This document shows positions 10,601-16,236 of a stretch of DNA of 64,000 bases, piece by piece. Made by a program: the position numbers and the translations under genes. The notes beneath the pieces are model-generated. The model saw only the letters and a program-made list of their open reading frames with translations. It was not told the DNA's origin and searched no databases. The number at the start of each line of letters is the position of its first letter. Position 1 is the stretch's first letter. Source of the stretch: JACRLW01 sp050181465 (GTDB lineage Bacteria; Planctomycetota; UBA1135; UBA2386); the NCBI GenBank assembly GCA_050181465.1, contig JBFXDD010000004.1, positions 62,001 to 126,000 on the forward strand, written 5' to 3'.

Positions 10601-10642
10601 CACCGAAGTCGACAGTCGGATCGGCAGAGCGGCGGCTGGCAT
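4658..10642 (-). CDS. Giant membrane-anchored sigma-54-dependent activator with N-terminal CBM9-like sensor
   Basis: About 1,994 aa. N-terminal signal or anchor (residues 25-42) is followed by a CBM9/DOMON-like exported domain (about 60-275; VDGELEEWPG, GDAIEIFLDLG). Next come a membrane pair (about 288-346), a large extracytoplasmic region, further membrane helices near 855-905 and a Cache-like segment. A helix near 1,175 leads to HAMP (about 1,190-1,240), GAF (about 1,255-1,400) and a degenerate GGDEF-like domain lacking the motif (about 1,405-1,525). The AAA+ sigma-54 interaction domain spans about 1,555-1,800: Walker A GETGTGKE, sigma-54 loop GAFTGA, Walker B IFLDEIGE. The end is not Fis-like but resembles a winged helix (about 1,905-1,965; AAALGVSQRTALRLL). 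Inference: it senses an extracellular ligand and drives sigma-54 promoters without a separate kinase. The ATG at 10642 is preferred because an upstream in-frame start lies across a strong hairpin. Confidence 0.85.
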   Translation of the reverse strand: MPAAALPIRLSTSVSAYRADGRPHWWFQLGLLVIVLAATLRAQASPAPKDRPLARIPFRAVPVQVDGELEEWPGPPTIALQHATQVWSERRDPTMRWLGPEDLEAQFWIAYDASHLWIAGRVRDDGLVAGKVGAEWHQGDAIEIFLDLGEAPEGSRRGEFGAEVLQWFLMPFSTERPWGVMDWRNRPAVPAGATFTGVEFVCARETPTTYRFEASLPFHNIPKIAGREEIGFSIAIDDHDPDRLDRYQYLSWNGEQLVDHRENLGSLIFSGPSPLAVSGNSAGAQLGWLAAAVPYVAIAAGSLLLLCAVFWLWSRAGRRLTMLRPLGRVLGVVMLAAGLLLPPWAIEQRRAELEARSRRAAEQLVGLLPELESGLLGGYRGIDRDRTLLDLVDGRSIVREKRYRYAMHTQLCGTGPVLGARTRHHPGLGFEVRPYNLPLSIGEREVIAFRERVESGQLNLVFARSLPLPQSPIDAVFGAEPADRPLTVDISLSRQGQASQEITIALAGPFVPAVDLGLDRHEIAYRTIRLDQPIDAMALTCRSGDGAHLVGVTWFSSTQSSLDRIQVLPLGLGIDTLGGVPTDLRGPLPRDAGIELREHGGAATFPLVGVERDEFQKLWVVFSAAYRARTFDLAVGGHVAELSVRFAEPGLAPLVVPFQHQRTMFFDEDRANRELPGDGPVRIAHRFEGDDKDSRTDFVREVELPAGATPVAIELRNFGPYAIRFRSAVFGSEVRQPPVQRPDSPLLRDDRGERLDSSILSMLAGVDFAIYRGDRLSSATVEESLSPDRVVLPAAFRRIAREDGVRARTRTLEDAAVSESFVALGGEGWAGSVLAAWVTDPDAASFAQWTHRIGTILWLGSLPILLLLLSEVLVTLGSLRVRLVAVLSLASVVPLLVLAVVLVRVVEGDHEQKQREQLQGAIGRFDQQLAEQRRTLGASCEAWLGDLANAVRTRGLDAVGVGGEALREALTPILESQVPPAWSAAAGLEFEYSPPASESARAPVALFVGAESMRSLDIQLRSETGIYVGWGVPILGVRRTLELPSGGVCALSVARRIDGALLANLAQDRTAVLCDLRGYPLAASASEAAERDRVLAHARQPRVMAARETIAGEAAGRPGPVIARSVDALGQWIGAYGVVFDVQNTPRALFGVLGVDEPATLPLAIGRVPARAFFAAVAGLLVLIAVFLGFVVTNRISRPIERIERGAQALRRGDLDVQVESEEGGQIGRLTDTFNSMARELRARIDDLRLLNRGVQTLASRLDLGEVVNASVTFCMRHSSADDVRILLHDQAEDRIDVLGGSVAVGLERSEFTDTLFSALGPISVVGRSVPAALSDTLGRDRSIVALPMRLGGRPRGVLLLVFASPRPAEIDLDLLTTIATQTAAATENARLYQLAVEDVRTGALRPEYFTIRLGEEIARAERRGHVVALGGLRIADAEQARSVGARLVGTALERLVQLLRNELGADAMVTRASDFELRVAVRGVARETLADVIARAIGKLADPSERLPAVLSTLSWRHASLGYPRDAASTEFLIDALSASLTGQSQETKVVARDVGGNIVLGSPAMESVLRLLERIAPSDLPVLLCGETGTGKEVLADLVHRWSRRASGPLVKVHCAALPESLLASELFGHEKGAFTGATDRKLGRFEQAHGGTIFLDEIGEISLDVQVKLLRVLQEHEIERVGGRGTIAIDVRVLAATHRDLEAMVRGGTFREDLYYRLQGVLVRVPPLRERRAEIPALVEHFRREAVAAGQTTVEGLTPDALDELYRRDWRGNVRELRNTVLRAMVLARGPRVTRADLHGIEPTLAETQPESLATGAAGQASVGQPAVERLEDRAEVPAIADHAVVGWPDTAVEPTPPRASRIGDGSGTQPAAGPDSDLPVEEPPTVIPTPMASIQPPAIVDSAGGDRRREALVAFVRSRGEASSQECAAALGVSQRTALRLLVEATESGWLVRRGRRRGACYSLAEKSATAQIGAEESARARGAGGSASP

Positions 10643-10668
10643 GCTCGCACATTCCGCCACATCCGCAG

Positions 10669-10706
10669 GAATTCCGCCAGGGCCTATCGGCCGGCTGGCG
10701 GAATTC
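10669..10706 (-). terminator. Strong hairpin after pnp
   Basis: A perfect 12-bp inverted repeat (GAATTCCGCCAG / CTGGCGGAATTC) encloses a nested GGCC-TATC-GGCC stem. It sits in the 75-bp gap between the pnp stop and the activator ATG. There is no T-run, so it may be a transcript-stabilising or attenuating stem rather than a full intrinsic terminator. It shares the TGGCGGAATT motif with the repeat at 4563. Confidence 0.55.
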
Positions 10707-10717
10707 GGGACCAAGAC

Positions 10718-13700
10718 TCAGCGCCGACGTCTCGGGCGCGGCCGGGAACGGTCGTCACCTTCGTCCGCGGAACCCCGCTCGAAGGGATTGCGCACCGAGC
10801 GATCGCCATCCGAGCGATCCTCGCGGGCCGGCGCGCGGGGGCTGGGCCGATCGTCCGGATAGCCGCCCCGATCGCGCGACTCGCTCCGCGGCGGCGGCGG
10901 GTCATCGTCGAAACCGACCGGGCCGAAGTCGTCGACCGGAGCACGGCGCGCGCGCCCGTCGTCGGGTCGATTCTCGCGCGGAGACACCTCCCGAACCGGG
11001 CGGTCGTCACGCGGACGGCGCTCTTCGCGCGGCCCACGATCGTCGCGGGACGGCCGGTCCTCTCGAACCGGACGATCCTCGCGGGAGGGTCGCTCCTGGC
11101 GAAGCGGCCGATCTTCGCGTGCGGGACGATCCTCGCGCGCGGGGCGATCCTCGCGGAGCGGACGCTCATGGCGAGTCGGACGGTCCTCGCGGTCCCCTCG
11201 CTCGACGCGCGGGGCCCGCTCTTCCCGCAACGGCCGATCGAAGCCGGCATCGCGGTCCGCCCGAGCCGGTCGCTCGTCACGCGGTCCGCGATCGCGCCGA
11301 TCCTCACGGGGCCGATCGTCGGCGTCACGGGGAGCTCGCGGGCGGTCGCCGTCCGCGAACTCGCGGCCATGCTCGCCGCGCGGTCCGTTGCCGCGCGGAC
11401 GATCGTCGCGCGGACGATCGTCGCGGCGCGGCCGTCCGACCGGCTCCTCGTCCTCGGCTTCCACCGGCGGACGAGCGCGATCGCGACCGCGCTCGGCACC
11501 TGGCCCGCGCGGTCCGCGGCGGTCGCCGTCACGATCGGAACGACGAGGCGGCAGCTCCGCGAACTCGTCGCCGTCCACCTCCGCTTCGCGAGGAGCTCGG
11601 GCCGGCGGCCGCGGACGCTCACCGGCAGGCGCATCCCCAGGCTGGAGCAGAGCCTTTCGACTGAGCTTGACCTTGCCGAAGTCGTCGATGTCGATGACCT
11701 TCACTTCGATGGTGTCGCCGATCGCAACGACGTCAGCCACCGATCGCACGAAGCCGTCCGACAACTCGGACACATGCACGAGTCCTTCCTGGCCCGGCAG
11801 GATCTCGACGAATGCGCCGAACTCCTTGAGGCCGGTCACGCGACCCGAGTAGACCTTGCCGAGTTCGACCTCGGCAGTCATGTCCTTGATGCGAGCGACG
11901 CAGGCATCGACCTTCGGGCCATCCGCGCCGCACACCTCGATGATGCCGCCGTCGGACACCGCGATGCGGCAGGAGAACTCCTCTTGCAGCCCGCGGATCG
12001 TGCGACCACCCGGGCCGATGATCGCGCCGATCTTGTCCATCGGAATCGGGAAGCTGAGCAGTCGCGGCGCAAACTTGCTCACCGACTCACGCGGCCGACG
12101 GATGACCTTCAGCATCTCCCGCAGGATGTGCATGCGGCCTTCGCGCGCCTGCTCGAGCGCCTGCTCCATGGTCTCGCGTGCGAGTCCCTCGCACTTGATG
12201 TCCATCTGCAGAGCGGTGATCCCGCGGCCGGTGCCGGCCACCTTGAAGTCCATGTCGCCGCAGTGATCCTCGGAGCCGAGGATGTCCGACAGGATCGCGA
12301 TGCGCTTGCCTTCGACGACGAGCCCCATCGCGATACCGGCGACCGGTTGCTTCACCGGAACACCGGCATCCATGAGCGCCAGGGTGGCGCCGCACACGGT
12401 CGCCATCGACGACGAGCCGTTCGACTCGAGGACCTCGCTGGTCACCCGCAGGCTGTAGGCGAACTCACCGGGCCCGGGCAGCACGGCGCCGACCGCACGC
12501 TCCGCCAAAGCTCCGTGACCGATCTCGCGCCGTCCCGGCGCCAGGACACGCTTCACCTCGCCCACGCTGAACGGCGGGAAAGCGTAGTGAAGCATCCAGC
12601 GTCGCTTCTCTTCGGGATAGATGCCGTCGATCGTCTGCTGGTCGTCGACCGTGCCGAGCGTCGCGACGCACAGAGCCTGCGTCTCGCCGCGCGTGAACAA
12701 CGCCGATCCGTGGACGCGCGGAAGCACGCCGACCTCGATCGTGATCGGCCGAATGTCCGTCGTCGAACGACCGTCGGCGCGTCGACCCGAGAGGATCGAC
12801 TCGCGTTCGCCGCGGTCGAAGATCTCTTCGATCATGGCTCCGACGGCCTTCTTGTGCTTCTCGGCGGCCTTGGCATCCGCGCCCGTCGGGGCCGGGAACG
12901 CCTCATGGACCTTCGCCTTGATCGTGCGCTTGGCCTCGCCGCGCGCATGCTTGTCGCCGGGGCTGACCGGTGCAGCCATCAGCTCCTTGCCGAACTTCTT
13001 CTCGATGGCGGCTGCGAGCTTCTCGTCCCGCGCCGGGGGCTCCCAGGCGATCTTGGTCTTGCCGGCTACGGCAACCAGCTCCTCGATCATGCCGGCGACT
13101 TCTTCGCAGACCTCCTGACCGAGCTCGAGCGCTTCGAGCATCACCGACTCGGCGATCTGATCGGCGCCGGCTTCCACCATCACGACCGCGTCGGCGTGCG
13201 CGCAGATCGTGAGATTGAGCCGGTTCGCCGGCGACTGCGTCTCGGTCCAGGTCGGATTGATCCGCAGCTTGTCGTCGATGAGCCCGATGCGACATGCACC
13301 GAGCGCCTTCTTGTGCGGAATCGAGCTGATCGAGACCGCCGCGAAGGCGGCGATCGCCGCCAGCACGTCCGAATCGTTCTCCTTGTCCGTGCTCAGCACC
13401 TGCACGAGCACCTGCGTCTCGCGCTTGAAGCCGTCGGGAAACAGCGGACGGATCGCGCGATCGATGATGCGCGAGGCCAGGATCTCACGCGTGGTCGGCC
13501 GACCTTCGCGCTTGAAGAAGCCGCCGGGGAACTTGCCGGCTGCTGCCGCCTTCTCGCGGTAGTCCACCGTCAGCGGGAAGAAGTCGACGTCGTCGCGCTC
13601 GGAGCTCGCCGCTTGCGCGGTCGCCAAGATCATCGTGTCGCCGTAGCGCGCGAGGACGGCACCGTCGGCGAGCTTCGCCATGCGGCCCGTCTCGAGTTCG

Positions 13701-13996
13701 AGCGTCCGGCCGCCGACTTCGCGGCGCACGCGGACCATGTTCGGGTAGCGCGGATCGATCGGTTCTTGGGCCGGTCGTCGCCGCGCGGGTCCGGCGGTCC
13801 GGTCCGCCGACTCGGCAGACTTCGGCGCGCGTGCCTCACTCTTCGAAGCCTTCGCGGGGCGCTCCTCGACCTCCGCGGTCTCGCCGCGATCACGTTCGCG
13901 GCCACGCCGCGGCTGGCTGCCCCGCGGGGCAGATTGAGTTTCATCGGCTCGTTCCGAGCCAGGAGCCTTGCTGCTCCTTCGTTTGCGCATTGCCAT
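10718..13996 (-). CDS. pnp: Polyribonucleotide nucleotidyltransferase with long charged tails
   Basis: PNPase, the phosphorolytic 3'-5' exoribonuclease of mRNA decay. The core is complete: first RNase PH domain from about residue 87 (MVRVRREVGGRTLELETG), linker, second RNase PH domain (about 400-600), KH domain (about 645-700; IGAIIGPGGRTIRGL) and S1 domain (about 705-782; GRVTGLKEFGAFVEILPG). The 1,092-aa length far exceeds the usual ~700. There is an extra ~85-residue basic N-terminal extension and a ~300-residue C-terminal tail of Arg/Asp/Pro/Glu repeats (RPAREDRPAREDRPL style). The tail is probably disordered and may bind RNA or nucleate a degradosome. It lies 373 bp downstream of rpsO, the classic bacterial rpsO-pnp arrangement. 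A second in-frame ATG two codons in is an alternative start. Confidence 0.96.
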   Translation of the reverse strand: MAMRKRRSSKAPGSERADETQSAPRGSQPRRGRERDRGETAEVEERPAKASKSEARAPKSAESADRTAGPARRRPAQEPIDPRYPNMVRVRREVGGRTLELETGRMAKLADGAVLARYGDTMILATAQAASSERDDVDFFPLTVDYREKAAAAGKFPGGFFKREGRPTTREILASRIIDRAIRPLFPDGFKRETQVLVQVLSTDKENDSDVLAAIAAFAAVSISSIPHKKALGACRIGLIDDKLRINPTWTETQSPANRLNLTICAHADAVVMVEAGADQIAESVMLEALELGQEVCEEVAGMIEELVAVAGKTKIAWEPPARDEKLAAAIEKKFGKELMAAPVSPGDKHARGEAKRTIKAKVHEAFPAPTGADAKAAEKHKKAVGAMIEEIFDRGERESILSGRRADGRSTTDIRPITIEVGVLPRVHGSALFTRGETQALCVATLGTVDDQQTIDGIYPEEKRRWMLHYAFPPFSVGEVKRVLAPGRREIGHGALAERAVGAVLPGPGEFAYSLRVTSEVLESNGSSSMATVCGATLALMDAGVPVKQPVAGIAMGLVVEGKRIAILSDILGSEDHCGDMDFKVAGTGRGITALQMDIKCEGLARETMEQALEQAREGRMHILREMLKVIRRPRESVSKFAPRLLSFPIPMDKIGAIIGPGGRTIRGLQEEFSCRIAVSDGGIIEVCGADGPKVDACVARIKDMTAEVELGKVYSGRVTGLKEFGAFVEILPGQEGLVHVSELSDGFVRSVADVVAIGDTIEVKVIDIDDFGKVKLSRKALLQPGDAPAGERPRPPARAPREAEVDGDEFAELPPRRSDRDGDRRGPRGPGAERGRDRARPPVEAEDEEPVGRPRRDDRPRDDRPRGNGPRGEHGREFADGDRPRAPRDADDRPREDRRDRGPRDERPARADRDAGFDRPLREERAPRVERGDREDRPTRHERPLREDRPAREDRPAREDRPLRQERPSREDRPVREDRPSRDDRGPREERRPRDDRPVREVSPRENRPDDGRARRAPVDDFGPVGFDDDPPPPRSESRDRGGYPDDRPSPRAPAREDRSDGDRSVRNPFERGSADEGDDRSRPRPRRRR

Positions 13997-14369
13997 TGCT
14001 TGTTCTTCTCGTGTCTTCGTTTCCGCTCGGACCCGGCGCGTCCGCGACGTCCACCGGAAGCTTCACTCCACCATGCGGGGCGCCGAGCGGATGTCCCCGA
14101 TTGCAGGTCTGCGGCGCTTCATGGCCGCACGTCGAGCCCTTCGAGCTCGGACGGGATTGCCGGAAACTGGACTGCACCAGTGTGTTCCGGCGGCGGTCGT
14201 CGAACGGCCCGCGCGCCACGTCGGCGCGCGCCAAAAAGCCGGTGACCGCGACTGGGCGGGCGTATCGATGCGGCGGGAAAGCCGCCGCCATCGATCACAC
14301 CAAGACCCGATCCGACGAACCTCTCGGCGTCCCAACGCCCTTGGGTGCGGATGGGTCGGGCCAACGCGT
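13997..14369 (-). other. rpsO-pnp intergenic region with stable hairpin
   Basis: This 373-bp stretch between rpsO and pnp has no convincing gene. At 14264-14295 a long hairpin (ATCGATGCGGCGG / CCGCCGCCATCGAT, one bulge, GAAAG loop on the plus strand) stands out. In other bacteria the same gap carries the RNase III processing site that drives PNPase autoregulation, so a similar role is plausible here but is not shown by the sequence alone. Confidence 0.5.
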
Positions 14370-14639
14370 TCAGCGTCGAATGCCCAGCTTGTCGGCGATC
14401 GCGATGTATCGCTCGTGCGCCGACTTGTTGAGGTAGCGGAGCAACTTCGAGCGGCGATTGACCATCAGGATCAGGCCGCGCCGCGAGTGGAAGTCCTTCG
14501 GATGGAGCTTCATGTGCGCGGTGAGTTGCTGAATGTTGGCGGTGAGCAGCGCGATCTGCACTTCCGGCGATCCGGAGTCTTTGTCGTGCGCGCGGTGCTC
14601 GGCGACCAGTTGCTTGCGAGTGTCTTTCGAAATAGCCAT
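14370..14639 (-). CDS. rpsO: 30S ribosomal protein S15
   Basis: An 89-aa protein that binds the central domain of 16S rRNA in the small subunit. The sequence is canonical throughout: MAISKDTRK at the start, GSPEVQIALLTANI and HMKLHPKDFHSRRGL in the middle, and RRSKLLRYL towards the end. The length matches the family exactly, which fixes the start at the ATG at 14639; a longer in-frame extension upstream is not part of the gene. A weak AGGG sits just before the ATG. pnp lies downstream on the same strand. The 200 bp upstream of the start, up to the lipoprotein gene end at 14840, holds no other gene and presumably carries the promoter. Confidence 0.98.
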   Translation of the reverse strand: MAISKDTRKQLVAEHRAHDKDSGSPEVQIALLTANIQQLTAHMKLHPKDFHSRRGLILMVNRRSKLLRYLNKSAHERYIAIADKLGIRR

Positions 14640-14839
14640 CCCTGTCACTTTCGTAGGAGCCAACGACCAGTCCGGGAGGGCCAGGGTGCCCCGCCGCGAC
14701 GGTCTCCCTCCCGCAACTTGGGGAGGGCCGAGGGCGTGATTGAGCCGGAAGGATATCGCTGAAGGCAGCGAAAACAACGATCGGGCTGGAATCGGGGCGC
14801 GCACTCGCGGGCTCGGCGGCCCCGCCGCACGCGGTGGGC

Positions 14840-15454
14840 TCAGCCGCCGGCGCGACGCGGCAGCTCGGCCGCGAGTGCCTCGGCGACCACGTCCGCGGCC
14901 GACTCGACTCGCTGTTCACGGCCGAGTGGGGCTGGCCCGGTACCGCCCGCCTTCACGCTGCCCTCGACCCGACCCGTCCACAGCGGTGCCCCGGTCTTCG
15001 AGGAGACCATCAGCAGCTCGGCCGCGAAGTCCACGCGACGGGTCTCCATGATCTTGGAGACATCCCAGCCGGTGATCCGCAGGCCGAGGATCGCATCCTC
15101 CTCGAAGGTGCCGCGCAGACCATCGATCCAGGTCGGGGCCGTCGGCGAGCCGGTTGCCAATCGCCCGGTGTCCCGCAGCCGCCGATCGACGTGCAGCGGA
15201 TCCAGCGGCGAATAGGTGCGCTGCGCGAGTTGCTTGACCAAAGCGGCGCGCAGTCGCCCCTCCAGCGACCCGAAGGTCTTCGCCACGGTGCCGTCCTCGA
15301 TCGGCAGGATGGCGATGTCCGCCGGCTTTTCAGCCAACAGTTCCGGGGTGACCCGCAGCGAACTCGCCATGCGGATCGGCGCCTCGGTCTGGCAAGCGGT
15401 CAACGCCAGACCGAGCAGCAAGGAGAGCAAGAGATTCCGACGGTTGAACGGCAT
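14840..15454 (-). CDS. Putative outer-membrane lipoprotein
   Basis: A 204-aa protein with a lipoprotein signal: MPFNRRNLLLSLLLGLALTAC, with the lipobox cysteine at residue 21. The mature domain starts with a segment like DIAILPIEDGT and later has EEDAILGLRITGWD. This pattern is reminiscent of periplasmic lipoproteins of the GNA1162/DUF799 or LpoB/CsgG-like folds, but I cannot assign a family firmly. The ATG at 15454 is chosen because it starts the signal peptide; a longer in-frame extension upstream lacks signal character. It lies 59 bp downstream of queC on the same strand. Confidence 0.65.
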   Translation of the reverse strand: MPFNRRNLLLSLLLGLALTACQTEAPIRMASSLRVTPELLAEKPADIAILPIEDGTVAKTFGSLEGRLRAALVKQLAQRTYSPLDPLHVDRRLRDTGRLATGSPTAPTWIDGLRGTFEEDAILGLRITGWDVSKIMETRRVDFAAELLMVSSKTGAPLWTGRVEGSVKAGGTGPAPLGREQRVESAADVVAEALAAELPRRAGG

Positions 15455-15513
15455 CGCACGGACCTGGACGCGAAGTGGAGGGCGAACCTTAGCCGACGCC
15501 CCCCGCCGGTGCC

Positions 15514-16236
15514 TCATGTGAGCTCGCGAAAGCTCGGTGGTGCCGGCGCCGGACCGTCGCGCATCGCCGCGGACCAGGCACGCCGACTTCGTGAGCAGGA
15601 CTCGCACGCACACTGCTCGGCGTCGCGACCGTCGCCGTAGCAGGACCAGAAGTCACCGGCCGCCAATCCGAGCCGCAGGGCCTGTCGGGTGATCGCCGGC
15701 TTGTCGAGCAGGAGCGTCGGGCTCGCCACGCGCACGCCGTTGCGGGTGCCGCGCGCGAGCACGCGGTCGAAGTCCGCACAGAACTCCGCCGAGTTGTCGG
15801 GGAAGGTCGCGGCCTCCTCGCGATTGAATCCGACCAGCACGTGCGTCGCACCCAGCGCCTCCGCGTGCGACGCTGCCATCGCGATCAGCACGACGTTGCG
15901 TGCCGGGACCCAGACCGCGGCCGCGCTCGCACTGTCGCCCGGCGCGGTCAAGCTGCCGCGTGGGAGTTCGACCGTGGCCGCGCGATGGAGCGCGTTGCCC
16001 GACCGCGCCGAGGCGAGCGCGAGATCTGGGAGCGCGAGTGCGCGATGCTCGACGCCGTAGCGACTCGCCAGCGCGCGACTTGCCGCGAGCTCACGTTCGA
16101 GCGCCCGCTGGCCATAGTCGGCGCACAGGCACAGTTCGACGGCATGGCCGGCCTCGAGCCAAAGTGCGAGTGCAACCCCGGAATCGAGACCGCCGGAAAG
16201 GAGAGCGACCGCGCGAGAGCGCTCCGACCCCGTCAC
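15514..16236 (-). CDS. queC: 7-cyano-7-deazaguanine synthase
   Basis: QueC converts 7-carboxy-7-deazaguanine, ammonia and ATP to preQ0 in queuosine/7-deazaguanine synthesis. The 240-aa protein begins with the PP-loop ATP-binding motif LLSGGLDSGVAL (residues 12-23). It has the usual N-type ATPase layout (CADYGQRA, VPARNVVL, GFNREEAATFPDN). It ends with a zinc-site cysteine cluster (WSCYGDG, QCACESC). The GTG start at 16236 overlaps the stop of the upstream lipoprotein gene by four bases (GTGA), so the two are probably translationally coupled. No other queuosine genes are in the window. Confidence 0.92.
   Translation of the reverse strand: MTGSERSRAVALLSGGLDSGVALALWLEAGHAVELCLCADYGQRALERELAASRALASRYGVEHRALALPDLALASARSGNALHRAATVELPRGSLTAPGDSASAAAVWVPARNVVLIAMAASHAEALGATHVLVGFNREEAATFPDNSAEFCADFDRVLARGTRNGVRVASPTLLLDKPAITRQALRLGLAAGDFWSCYGDGRDAEQCACESCSRSRRAWSAAMRDGPAPAPPSFRELT

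Noticed and set aside
10669..10706. Sigma-54 promoter upstream of the activator
   Set aside because: TGGCGGAAT does not match the TGGCAC-N5-TTGC spacing, so no -24/-12 promoter is claimed.
10718..14245. Long plus-strand open frame opposite pnp
   Set aside because: It is the mirror of a GC-rich gene whose codon bias removes stops; its protein is Arg/His-rich without domains, while the minus-strand frame is clearly PNPase.
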